Source: an uncultured Oscillospiraceae bacterium (lineage in GTDB: Bacteria > Bacillota > Clostridia > Oscillospirales > Oscillospiraceae). From it: DNA of 48,479 nt. Both the position numbers and the translations under genes were made by a program. This document shows, in pieces, positions 35,959 through 43,856 of the stretch. The stretch is taken from positions 1 through 48,479 of the forward strand of contig CAKTOF010000020.1 in assembly GCA_934589675.1 (NCBI GenBank), read 5' to 3'. The stretch's first letter is position 1. The number at the start of each line of letters is the position of its first letter. The notes beneath the pieces are model-generated. The model searched no databases. It saw only the letters and a program-made list of their open reading frames with translations, and was not told where the DNA came from.

Positions 35959-35983
35959 GCACGGCGCGCTCTGCGCGCCGTGC
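35959..35983 (+). other. Intra-operon hairpin
   Basis: Perfect stem GCACGGCGCGC/GCGCGCCGTGC without a following T run, between the binding-protein and reductase genes. It is likely a processing or stability element, mirroring the hairpin in the first importer operon. Confidence 0.65.
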
Positions 35984-36010
35984 CAATCCCCCTCAGAAAG
36001 GAACATTTCT

Positions 36011-38092
36011 ATGTCCAAACGCTATCCGTATCTCTCTGCGCCGCTGTGCATCCGCGGCAATTTACTCAAGTCGCGCCTCATCTACCCCGTCGCGCAGCCG
36101 CACTTTTTGCAAGCGGACGAAAATTACCCCGCCGGGCAGACCATCAGCTACTATGAGTCGCGCGTGCGCGGCGACGGCGCGGCGCTCATCTGGCTCCAGG
36201 ATCTGACCGACCGCCAGCAGCGCACGCAGCCGCTCGACTGCGGCCATTTCAGCATGTACGACCTCGACGACAAGGGCGCGCAGAACGGCATCAACCACTT
36301 CACGGGCAATATGCACCTGTACGGCACGTTCGTCAGCCCCGAGCTGAACATCGGCCGCCGCATGGCCTTAAGCTGCAACGATCCGGCGTGGAACATCGCG
36401 CCGCCGCGCGGCACGCCGCCCTGGTGCAAGGATCCGAAGGATCTGCTCGACCGCGACGGCAACCCCGTCCCGCTCTCGCTCGACATGGCCAAGACGACGC
36501 AGATGAACTTCGACGGCCCCATCCCGACCGAGGCCGACGCCGAGGCCGGCGAGCGCGTCGACCCCATGAGCCGCCTGAAATACATGACGCAGGACGTCAT
36601 CGACGAGTACCTTGACAAAATGGTCGCGCACGCGAGGGCGTGGAAAAGCCTCGGCGCGGACGGCGGCTATCTCGACCTCGGCGCGAACTATCCGATCGGC
36701 CAGTTCCTCCGCGCGGCGTACAATCACCGCACGGACTGCTACGGCGGCTCGCTTGAAAACCGGATGCGCCTGCCGCTCCTGCTCATCCGCCGCCTGCGCG
36801 CGGCGCTCGGCGAGAGCTTCATCCTCTCGCTCAACTGCCCGGCCATCTGCGATGCGCCCGGCGGCGACGGCATGACGCTCGATGAAATCGCCGTTTTCTT
36901 AAAAGAAGCCGAGCCGTATGCCGATCTCGTCCACGTCCGTGTCTCCGGCGTCGACCACGACCCGGACAAGGGCTGTCCGAGCGCGGACGCGAGCGCGTAC
37001 TTAAAGTCCCTCGGCGTGAAAATGCCCATCGCCATCTCCACGCCGTACAAGAGCCTCGACCTCATGGAGGCCGAGCTCGCCTCCGGCCGCGCGGACTTTA
37101 TCGCGCCGGGCCATATGTTCATCTGCAACGAGGATCTCGGCGTGCTCATCCAGCAGGGCCGCGGCGAGGACGCCAACCCCTGCATCGAGTGCCACTGCTG
37201 TCGCGGCACGAGCTCGACGGGCGACTGGATGAGCCAGTGTACCATCAACCCCGAAATGGGCATCGAGTACCGCCGGCCGTTCATCGAGCGCCCCGTCACG
37301 CGCAAAAAGCGTGTCGCCGTCATCGGCGGCGGCCCGGGCGGCGTCAAGTGCGCCATGTATCTTTATGACCGCGGCCACACGCCCGTCATCTTCGAGGCGG
37401 CCGGCGAGCTCGGCGGCCAGATCAGGATGGCCAATTACGCGGCGTTCAAGTGGGAGCTGAAGCGCTATCTCGACTTTCTGAAGGCGCAGGTAGAAAAGCG
37501 CGGCATCGAGGTGCGCTTCAACACGACCGCCACGCCGGACATGATCGCGGCCGAGGGCTTTGACGCCGTCGTCGCCGCCGTCGGCGGCAGCGCGAAGGCG
37601 CCGGACATCGAGGGCGTGGAGACGGCGCGCTGGGATCCCGTCAACATCTACGGCCGCGAGGCCGAGCTCGGCCACACCGTCGTCGTCATCGGCGGCGCGT
37701 CGAGCGCGTCCGAGGCCGCCGTCTATCTCAGCCAGTGCGGCCATGAGGTCGTCCAGCTTTCGCGCAAGGAGTGCATCGGCTACGACCTCAACCCCATCCG
37801 CTCCATCCCGTACATGAACATCCTCGCCAACAAGTCCGGCGTCACGACGTACCACTCCGTCCGCACGACGAAGATCGAGCCGGGCCGCGTGACGTATGTC
37901 GACGCGGGCGGCACGGAGCACACCGTCACCTGCGACGACGTCGTCGCCGCCGGCGGCATGACCCCGAACGCGGAGCTGGCCGTATCCTTCCGCGGCTGCG
38001 CCGACGAGTTCTATCTGCTCGGCGACTGCCGCCAGAACGGCACGATGCGCCACGCCATCCGCGACGCTTACGCGATCGCCATGCAGATCTAA
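36011..38092 (+). CDS. FMN/4Fe-4S/FAD ene-reductase (Old Yellow Enzyme type), copy 2
   Basis: This 693-residue enzyme has the same three-part plan as the 19-21 kb copy but is divergent in sequence. The FMN barrel has HRTDCYGGSLENRMRLP, with Tyr 227 (GANYPIGQF) at the usual proton-donor position; the common HG preceding it is replaced by AN. The 4Fe-4S ligands are C391, C394, C397 and C410, with a longer last gap (12 residues). FAD and nucleotide motifs are VAVIGGGPGGVKCAMYL and VVIGGASSASEAAVYL. An insertion near 130-180 is unlike the first copy. ATG 36011 follows AAAGGAAC. The substrate is inferred to be delivered by the binding protein encoded upstream. Confidence 0.9.
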   Translation: MSKRYPYLSAPLCIRGNLLKSRLIYPVAQPHFLQADENYPAGQTISYYESRVRGDGAALIWLQDLTDRQQRTQPLDCGHFSMYDLDDKGAQNGINHFTGNMHLYGTFVSPELNIGRRMALSCNDPAWNIAPPRGTPPWCKDPKDLLDRDGNPVPLSLDMAKTTQMNFDGPIPTEADAEAGERVDPMSRLKYMTQDVIDEYLDKMVAHARAWKSLGADGGYLDLGANYPIGQFLRAAYNHRTDCYGGSLENRMRLPLLLIRRLRAALGESFILSLNCPAICDAPGGDGMTLDEIAVFLKEAEPYADLVHVRVSGVDHDPDKGCPSADASAYLKSLGVKMPIAISTPYKSLDLMEAELASGRADFIAPGHMFICNEDLGVLIQQGRGEDANPCIECHCCRGTSSTGDWMSQCTINPEMGIEYRRPFIERPVTRKKRVAVIGGGPGGVKCAMYLYDRGHTPVIFEAAGELGGQIRMANYAAFKWELKRYLDFLKAQVEKRGIEVRFNTTATPDMIAAEGFDAVVAAVGGSAKAPDIEGVETARWDPVNIYGREAELGHTVVVIGGASSASEAAVYLSQCGHEVVQLSRKECIGYDLNPIRSIPYMNILANKSGVTTYHSVRTTKIEPGRVTYVDAGGTEHTVTCDDVVAAGGMTPNAELAVSFRGCADEFYLLGDCRQNGTMRHAIRDAYAIAMQI

Positions 38093-38100
38093 GCCCAACA

Positions 38101-38128
38101 AGGCCGCGCCCCGGGCGGGGCGCGGCCT
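38101..38128 (+). other. Hairpin between reductase and amidohydrolase genes
   Basis: Stem AGGCCGCGCCCC/GGGGCGCGGCCT with GGGC loop and only a weak T-containing tail (GCGTCTTAGTTT). It may attenuate transcription into the amidohydrolase gene. Confidence 0.55.
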
Positions 38129-38151
38129 GCGTCTTAGTTTGGAGGTTTTTC

Positions 38152-39126
38152 ATGCTCATCGACGCCTACGCCCACACGATGCCGCAGCGCTACTGCGACG
38201 CGCTCGCGCGCCTCGGCATCCATGACCACGACTTCGTCCCGCCGTACCTGTGCGATATGGCCGCGCGGCGGGAATTCCTCGCTCCGCTCGGCACGCCGCG
38301 CTGCGTCGCCGCGCCCATGCAGCTTCCGCTGCACCTCGACCTGCCGCGGGAGACAATCGCGGAGCTTGCGCGCATTTATAATAACGAGGCCGCCGAGCTT
38401 CAGGACAAAAATCCCGACCTCATCTTTGCAGCGCTTGCCGCCCTGCCGCTCGGCGACATGGACGACACGCTGCGCGAGGCCGAGCGCGCCCTGACGGAGC
38501 TGAACATGCGCGGCGTCCTTCTGCCGTGCAACTATCACGGCCTCGAGCCGGGCTGCGGGCAGTGGCGGCCGCTCATGCGCCTGATGGCGCGGCACGACCT
38601 GCCCGTGTGGCTCCACCCGTGGCCGCTTGCGTCCAATCGCCCGCTCATGCCGGACTCCGGCGGCTGGGAGATGCTCGCCGACACGGCCGACGCCATGGTG
38701 CACGCCGTCTGCTCCGGCCTGTTCGACGAGCTGCCGGAGCTCAAGCTCGTCGTCCACCACGGCGGCGCCTACGTCCCGTTCTTCGCCGCCCGGCTCAAAG
38801 CGCAGTATTTCACCGATTACGGCCGCACCGGCCGTCTGTACGACCCGTCCGCGCCCGAGCCGGATCACACCGAGCCGTACCGCTGGTTTGAAAATCTGAA
38901 AAAATTCTACGCCGACACCGCGTTTTACGGCCGCTGCACCCCGCAGATCAACGCGATCCTGGACTTCTACGGCGAGGATCACGTCCTCTTCGGCACCGAT
39001 TTTCCGCTTCCGACCGCCGCAGAGCTCGCCCCGGCCATCGAGTCGCTGGACGCCGCCGCCCTCTCGGCCGAGGGAAGGGAAAAGGTCGCCCATGGGAATA
39101 TCGAGAGGATCTGTAAGCAGATATAA
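38152..39126 (+). CDS. Amidohydrolase 2 family protein (ACMSD-like)
   Basis: This 324-residue TIM-barrel protein belongs to the amidohydrolase-2/ACMSD group, which includes metal-dependent decarboxylases and hydrolases of aromatic acids. Metal-site regions are the N-terminal DAYAHTMPQRY (the first His of the common HxH is Tyr 6, His 8 kept), VWLHPWPLAS, LKLVVHHGGAYVPFFAARL and the terminal LFGTDFPLP aspartate. ATG 38152 follows TTGGAGG. It closes the operon with binding protein 2 and reductase 2. Decarboxylation or ring-fragment hydrolysis of the reduced product is a reasonable inference only. Confidence 0.85.
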   Translation: MLIDAYAHTMPQRYCDALARLGIHDHDFVPPYLCDMAARREFLAPLGTPRCVAAPMQLPLHLDLPRETIAELARIYNNEAAELQDKNPDLIFAALAALPLGDMDDTLREAERALTELNMRGVLLPCNYHGLEPGCGQWRPLMRLMARHDLPVWLHPWPLASNRPLMPDSGGWEMLADTADAMVHAVCSGLFDELPELKLVVHHGGAYVPFFAARLKAQYFTDYGRTGRLYDPSAPEPDHTEPYRWFENLKKFYADTAFYGRCTPQINAILDFYGEDHVLFGTDFPLPTAAELAPAIESLDAAALSAEGREKVAHGNIERICKQI

Positions 39127-39162
39127 AAAACCGGCGGCTGCCAAAAGGCAGCCGCCGGTTTT
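39127..39162. terminator. Bidirectional terminator
   Basis: Stem AAAACCGGCGGCTGCC/GGCAGCCGCCGGTTTT with AAAA loop, between the amidohydrolase gene and convergent LysR gene 3. Confidence 0.93.
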
Positions 39163-39194
39163 GCGCCGCGCCCACAGGGCTTCGGCCGCGCTGC

Positions 39195-40082
39195 TTATGC
39201 CTCCAGATGCACAAGTCCGCTCTGGGCGATCTGGCTGATGAGGGCGCAGACCTCCTCGCTCGCGTGCTCGCGGCGGATGCAGACGATCTCGGCGTGGGCC
39301 TCGGGGAAGGGGACGGGCCAGTAGCGGAGGTTGGCGGCGTCGTGCCCCTCGATGACTTTCGTGAGCAGGGCGAAGCCCTCGCCAAGCTCCAGCCGGACCA
39401 TCAGCGTGCTGATGTCCGGACAGGCCACCGCGGTGGAAAACGGGATCCTGCGGCCCCACTGCTCGATGCCGGAGAGCAGATTGTCGTTCGGCAGCGTCAG
39501 CTGCGTGTAGGCAGCCAGATCCGAGAGCGCGATCGGCTCGCGCCGCGAGAGCGGATGGCGCGTGGAGTAGACGACCTGAAACTGCCGCTGCTGCAGGACC
39601 GTCGCGCGGATGCCGGGCCAGAAGCGCCAGTCGTTGGACGTCGTGAGGCACAGGTCGAGCTGGTCGTCGAGCAGCGCGTTGCGCAGCTCCACAAAGTCCA
39701 GCAGCCGGATGTCCAGCGCCAGCCCGGGGCAGCTTTGCATCAGAAAGTCGGTGATGGGCAAAATGATGTCCCTGCGCGAGAGCGACGACAGAAATCCCAC
39801 CCGGAGCAGCGCCTTGCCGGAGCTGCTCAGCTCGCGCGCCCTGCGGATGTCGCTGCGGATCTGGCGGTTGATCTGCGTGAACGAGTCGCGCAGCAGGCAC
39901 CCGGCCGGCGTCAGGGCGACCTGCCGGGTCGTCCGGTAAAAAAGGCGCAGCCCCAGCTCCTGCTCGAGCGAGGCGATCTGCCGGGTGACGGCCTGCTGGC
40001 TGATGTAGAGGTTGCGCGCGGCTGTGGAAAAGCTCAGGCAGTTGGCGACCTCCAGAAATGTGTGAATGCGCGGCTGAAGCAT
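39195..40082 (-). CDS. LysR-family transcriptional regulator 3
   Basis: This 295-residue regulator has HTH MLQPRIHTFLEVANCLSFSTAARNLYISQQAVTRQIASLE (1-40) and an effector domain. ATG 40082 follows GGAGGG at 7 bases; the ATG six codons earlier has no site. It is divergent from the fucose-isomerase-like/desulfurase operon and convergent with the amidohydrolase operon, so its likely targets are the divergent genes. Confidence 0.93.
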   Translation of the reverse strand: MLQPRIHTFLEVANCLSFSTAARNLYISQQAVTRQIASLEQELGLRLFYRTTRQVALTPAGCLLRDSFTQINRQIRSDIRRARELSSSGKALLRVGFLSSLSRRDIILPITDFLMQSCPGLALDIRLLDFVELRNALLDDQLDLCLTTSNDWRFWPGIRATVLQQRQFQVVYSTRHPLSRREPIALSDLAAYTQLTLPNDNLLSGIEQWGRRIPFSTAVACPDISTLMVRLELGEGFALLTKVIEGHDAANLRYWPVPFPEAHAEIVCIRREHASEEVCALISQIAQSGLVHLEA

Positions 40083-40153
40083 GAAAACGCCCTCCATCAA
40101 CCTACGGAAATAATAGGATAAACAATTTTTCGGAGTGAATCTGTGCTGCGTTC

Positions 40154-40182
40154 ATCATACAATAACAACAAATTGTTGTAAA
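40154..40182 (-). promoter_or_regulatory. Promoter of LysR gene 3 with palindromic operator
   Basis: On the minus strand, -35 TTTACA (40177-40182), 17-base spacer and -10 TATGAT (40154-40159). The spacer holds the perfect palindrome ACAACAAATTGTTGT (40165-40179), a strong candidate operator. Confidence 0.8.
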
Positions 40183-40222
40183 TAGGCGAGCGTGTTGTTT
40201 CTCTTCCCATGCCGCGCGCCGG

Positions 40223-40228
40223 TATAAT
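40223..40228 (+). promoter_or_regulatory. -10 element of the fucose-isomerase-like operon
   Basis: TATAAT lies 35 bases before the start codon with no good -35 at 16-19 bases (TTCTCT is the nearest), consistent with activation by LysR 3 from the palindrome about 45 bases upstream. Confidence 0.5.
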
Positions 40229-40262
40229 GAAGCTGTCAATAAAAAAATGGGAGGCAAACAAC

Positions 40263-41810
40263 ATGATCCATCTCGGCAAAGACGTCAAGCTCAACATCTG
40301 CCCCGTCCTTGTGACACTGCACCACGACTATGTGTTCGAGGGCCCGTGCCGCATGGGCAAGGACTTTGAGCTCACGAAGGAGTTCGACGACATGGCGAAC
40401 GCCGAGCTCATCCGCGGCGCGAAGGAGGAGCTGGCTGAGCATCTCACCGGCCCGCACTTTCACGTCATGGAGCCCATCTGGATCGACCGGAACGAGGAAT
40501 TTCTCGTCACGCCGGACATTCTGGACACGATGCTCCGCGGCAGGGAGGACGTCGACATCTACATGGTCGGCCCGATGGGGCGGCTTTCCGACCTTGTGAT
40601 CGACTTCGTCCAGAAGGCGAAAAAGCCGATCATCACGATCCCTGGCCCGCAGTGTATGCAGACGATCCTCATCGCGTCCACGCGCGCCAGAGGGCTTGAG
40701 AGCTACGCCTATCGCACCTGGGACGAGACGCTGAGGTTCCTCGAGGTGCTGCGCGTCGAGAAAATGCTGCGGCAGACGCGCGTGCTGTGCGCCGCGCGCT
40801 TCGGCACGGCCCGCTCCGTCAGCGACATGGGCAACTTCGTCAGCCTTGAGCAGGTGACGGACGTGCTCGGCACGCAGTTCACGTTCGTGAACCTTCACGA
40901 GCTGATCGACCAGACGCACATCGGCCAGTCCGGCGAGAACTACACGCTGCCCGGCCGCGCCGCGCTCAACCCGACAGACGAGGACGTGCGGGAGATGGAG
41001 GCGCTCGCCGACGAGCTCATCGGCGGCGCGTCCGAGTGCGACATGGAGCGCGCGGAGGTGCTCAATTCCGAGCGGTTCTATGTGACCGTGAAGAAAATGC
41101 TGGACTATTACGGCTGCAACGCCTTCGCCGCGCCCTGCCCGGACGCGTGCGCGACGCGGCGGCTGAATCAGGAGCGGATGACGTTCTGCCTGACGCATTC
41201 GCTTCTGGGCGAACAGGGCGTGCCGTCGGCGTGCGAATATGACATCCCGGCCTGCCTGTCCATCGCCGTCCTCTCCTGCCTGATGGACAGACCCGCCTAC
41301 ATGGGCAACACGACCCACGACGCCAAGGCCATCGCCTCCGGCCGCTACGGGCTCTCGCCCTTCTTCCACACGGACATCCACGACGCGTGCCTCGACGTCG
41401 TGAGAGCCGACCCGGACAACGTCATCCTGACGTGGCACGCGGTCCCGCGGCGCAATATGCTCGGCTGGGACGCGCCGAAGGCGCCCTACGCCATCCGCCC
41501 GTTTGCGGCCAGCGGCTTCGGCGTGACGCTCCGCTATGACTTCAACCGCGATGCGGGGCAGGAGATCACCATGTGCCGCATCTCGCCGGACTGCCGGACG
41601 CTGTTCGTGGCAAAGGGCGAGATCGTCGGCGGCGTCGGCTACGGCGACTACTCCTGCTCCGAGGGCGTGTTCTTCCGCGTCAAGGACGGCAACGACTTCT
41701 TCCAGAAGCAGCTTACGGTCGGCAACCATGTCCCGCTGGTGTACGGCGACTGCTTCGATCAGGTCTGCGCGCTGGGCGAGCACCTCGGCCTCCGGGTCAT
41801 CACAGCCTGA
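40263..41810 (+). CDS. L-fucose/L-arabinose isomerase-like protein
   Basis: This 515-residue protein resembles the fucose isomerase superfamily, which interconverts aldoses and ketoses at a Mn2+ site. Typical features are the N-terminal Rossmann-like half, the metal-site region ACEYDIPACLS (E325, D327), a conserved His in ILTWHAVPRRN (H392), and the C-terminal barrel ending in VGNHVPLVYGD. The family includes many members of unproven substrate. ATG 40263 follows GGGAGGC and drops 18 upstream codons that overlap the -10. Its stop overlaps the ATG of the desulfurase fusion. Coupling to sulfur chemistry is unexpected for a sugar isomerase. Confidence 0.75.
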   Translation: MIHLGKDVKLNICPVLVTLHHDYVFEGPCRMGKDFELTKEFDDMANAELIRGAKEELAEHLTGPHFHVMEPIWIDRNEEFLVTPDILDTMLRGREDVDIYMVGPMGRLSDLVIDFVQKAKKPIITIPGPQCMQTILIASTRARGLESYAYRTWDETLRFLEVLRVEKMLRQTRVLCAARFGTARSVSDMGNFVSLEQVTDVLGTQFTFVNLHELIDQTHIGQSGENYTLPGRAALNPTDEDVREMEALADELIGGASECDMERAEVLNSERFYVTVKKMLDYYGCNAFAAPCPDACATRRLNQERMTFCLTHSLLGEQGVPSACEYDIPACLSIAVLSCLMDRPAYMGNTTHDAKAIASGRYGLSPFFHTDIHDACLDVVRADPDNVILTWHAVPRRNMLGWDAPKAPYAIRPFAASGFGVTLRYDFNRDAGQEITMCRISPDCRTLFVAKGEIVGGVGYGDYSCSEGVFFRVKDGNDFFQKQLTVGNHVPLVYGDCFDQVCALGEHLGLRVITA

Positions 41811-43429
41811 TGGACGAGCGCGAAGCGATCCGGCAGCGCCTGCTCGCCGCCGGGGAGCGGCTCGGGCAGTACGCCGCCCGCTGCCGCGCGCTGGAGCGGC
41901 GGACGTATGAGAGCGTCTATCCGCTCGTCCGGGGCTATGTGCTCGACCGCTTCCTGCTGACGGAGGAGCTGTGCAGCAGCGAAAAGCTGCTCGATCTGGC
42001 CGACGCCAGCCTGCGGCACATGCTCGCGCTCCGGCGCATGGGCATCGACCCGGGGCAGATCTCGCGCTCGTGCGCCGGAGCCAGCTCCGTCATCTCGAAA
42101 AAGGTGCTGCTGCTGAAGGCGGTGCAGGAGGTATTTTCCGTCTCGATGACGCCGGAGGAGTTCGCGCAGATCACGACGGTGTCGGAGCTTGCCGCCTTTG
42201 TCTGCGCCCATCCGGCCGCCGCCGCGGAGCCGGAGACGCCGCCCGCGGCCGCGCCTGCGGCGGATGGATTTGACGTGCAGCGCGTCCGCCGGGACTTCCC
42301 GGCGCTCGGGCAGCGCGTTCACGGCCGCCCGCTCATCTACCTCGACAACGCCGCGACGATGCAGATGCCCGCGTGCGTCATGGATGCCGTGCGGGAGGTC
42401 GAGCTGCTGCGCGGCAATGTCCACCGCGGCATCCACACCCTGTCCGGCCGCTGTACGGACGCATACGAGCGGGCGCGCGCCGTCTGCGCGCGGTTTCTCG
42501 GCACGGAGCCGGGGCGCGTCACGTTCACCGCCGGCACGACGGACGCGATCAACCGCGTGGCCGCGGCGCTTGCAGGCCGCCCCGGCGGCGTCGTGACGAC
42601 GGAGCTGGAGCACCACTCGAACTTTGTGCCGTGGCAGCAGCTGTGCCGCAAAACGGGCAGGCCGTTTCGCGTCTGTCCCGTCCGGCCGGACGGGACGCTC
42701 GATCTTTCCGCGCTGGACGAGCTGCTCACGCCGGAAATCTCGCTGCTCGCCGTCAGCCAGTGCTCCAACGTGCTGGGGATGCCGCTCCCGCTGGAGACGA
42801 TCATCCCGCTGGCGCACAGCCGGGGCGCCGCGGTGCTGGTGGACGGGGCGCAGGGCGCGTGCCACGCGCCGGTCGACGTTCGCGCGATGGACTGCGACTA
42901 TTATGTCTGCTCCGGGCACAAGCTCGGCGGGCCGTTCGGCGTCGGCCTGCTCTACTGCAGGGACGCTCTGCCGCCCGTGGTCTATGGCGGCGGCATGGTC
43001 GACCGGGTGACGGCCGAGGAGACCACGTTCCTCCCGACGCTCGAGGCGGGGACGCCGAACGTCTCCGGCGCGGTGGGTCTTGCGGCGGCGCTGGAGTACA
43101 GGCAGCGGCTGCCCGCCGGCTGGCAGGCGCATGAGGCGGCGCTTATGCGCCATGCCGAGGCGCGCCTTCGCGCCGTCCCGGGGCTGCGCCTGCTCGGCAG
43201 CGGCGCGCGCATGGGCTGCCTGTCCTTCACGCTGGACGGCACGGACGCGTTCGACGCGGCCGCCGCCCTCGACCAGCTCGGCATCGCGCTCCGCTCCGGC
43301 GACCACTGCGCCCAGATACTCCACCGCAGGCTCGGCGCGCGCTATAGCCTCCGCCTTTCGCCCGCGTTTTATAATACTCTTGACGAGATCGACACCCTGA
43401 CCGCCGCGCTGACGCAGCTGCGGAGGTAG
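41810..43429 (+). CDS. ACP-like domain fused to a SufS-type cysteine desulfurase
   Basis: This 539-residue protein has two parts. Residues 1-135 are helical. Segment 90-131 fits a phosphopantetheine attachment site (GASSV, Ser 93) and an ACP-like tail (VFSVSMTPEEFAQITTVSELAAFV). After an Ala/Pro/Glu linker (about 135-155), a complete group II aminotransferase class V desulfurase begins near 160 (LIYLDNAATMQMP). It has TAGTTDAINRVAAAL, VDGAQGACHAPVDV, PLP lysine K371 (SGHK) and active-site C500 (RSGDHCAQ). The desulfurase would move sulfur from cysteine as a persulfide. The start overlaps the previous stop (TGATG). No SufE, SufU or scaffold genes are adjacent. Confidence 0.85.
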   Translation: MDEREAIRQRLLAAGERLGQYAARCRALERRTYESVYPLVRGYVLDRFLLTEELCSSEKLLDLADASLRHMLALRRMGIDPGQISRSCAGASSVISKKVLLLKAVQEVFSVSMTPEEFAQITTVSELAAFVCAHPAAAAEPETPPAAAPAADGFDVQRVRRDFPALGQRVHGRPLIYLDNAATMQMPACVMDAVREVELLRGNVHRGIHTLSGRCTDAYERARAVCARFLGTEPGRVTFTAGTTDAINRVAAALAGRPGGVVTTELEHHSNFVPWQQLCRKTGRPFRVCPVRPDGTLDLSALDELLTPEISLLAVSQCSNVLGMPLPLETIIPLAHSRGAAVLVDGAQGACHAPVDVRAMDCDYYVCSGHKLGGPFGVGLLYCRDALPPVVYGGGMVDRVTAEETTFLPTLEAGTPNVSGAVGLAAALEYRQRLPAGWQAHEAALMRHAEARLRAVPGLRLLGSGARMGCLSFTLDGTDAFDAAAALDQLGIALRSGDHCAQILHRRLGARYSLRLSPAFYNTLDEIDTLTAALTQLRR

Positions 43430-43441
43430 CATACGAAGAAA

Positions 43442-43483
43442 CGCCCCGCGCCGCCAAAACCAAGGCAGCGCGGGGCGATTTTT
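43442..43483 (+). terminator. Terminator of the desulfurase operon
   Basis: Outer stem CGCCCCGCG/CGCGGGGCG with an A-rich loop region and a T run at 43479-43483, shortly after the desulfurase stop. Confidence 0.85.
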
Positions 43484-43811
43484 ATGCTTCGGGCTTCCAG
43501 CTCCCCGTTGCGCCGGAGGGGCCGAGAACGAACCGGGCGGCGGCGTTGCGGCTCTGGAGGATGAACTCGCGGGTGGTGCGGCCGCTTTCGTCGAGATACT
43601 GCCGCGCCGCCTCGTCCGCGCCGCGCGCGGGGCTGCCGCGGAAGAGGACGAACACGCCGGTGTCGGGATAGCTCTGCGCGTCGGTCTGCCAGTCACGGAG
43701 CATCGCGACGGCCTCCGGAATCCAGATCCCCCGCGCGGCCGCCTCGCCGTTGATGACGAGAACCTCGGCCCCGCCGGCCGCCGCGATGGATTCAAACGTC
43801 ATGCGATTCAT
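43482..43811 (-). CDS. Hypothetical protein
   Basis: This 109-residue protein is soluble, without signal peptide or helices spanning a membrane. I recognise no domain. Visible segments are GGAEVLVINGEAAARGIWIPEA near the N-terminus and DESGRTTREFILQSRNAAARFVLGPSG. ATG 43811 follows AAAGGAG at 10 bases, and codon use matches the neighbours, so I consider it real. It lies 45 bases downstream of the collagen-like gene on the same strand and may be co-transcribed with it. Confidence 0.7.
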   Translation of the reverse strand: MNRMTFESIAAAGGAEVLVINGEAAARGIWIPEAVAMLRDWQTDAQSYPDTGVFVLFRGSPARGADEAARQYLDESGRTTREFILQSRNAAARFVLGPSGATGSWKPEA

Positions 43812-43856
43812 AGCTGATTTCTCCTTTGTTTTTATATTGATATGTTTTTTTGCGAG

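Noticed and set aside
34069..36018. 649-codon minus-strand frame antisense to binding protein 2
   Set aside because: It covers a divergent promoter region and a lipoprotein gene on the other strand and has no domain.
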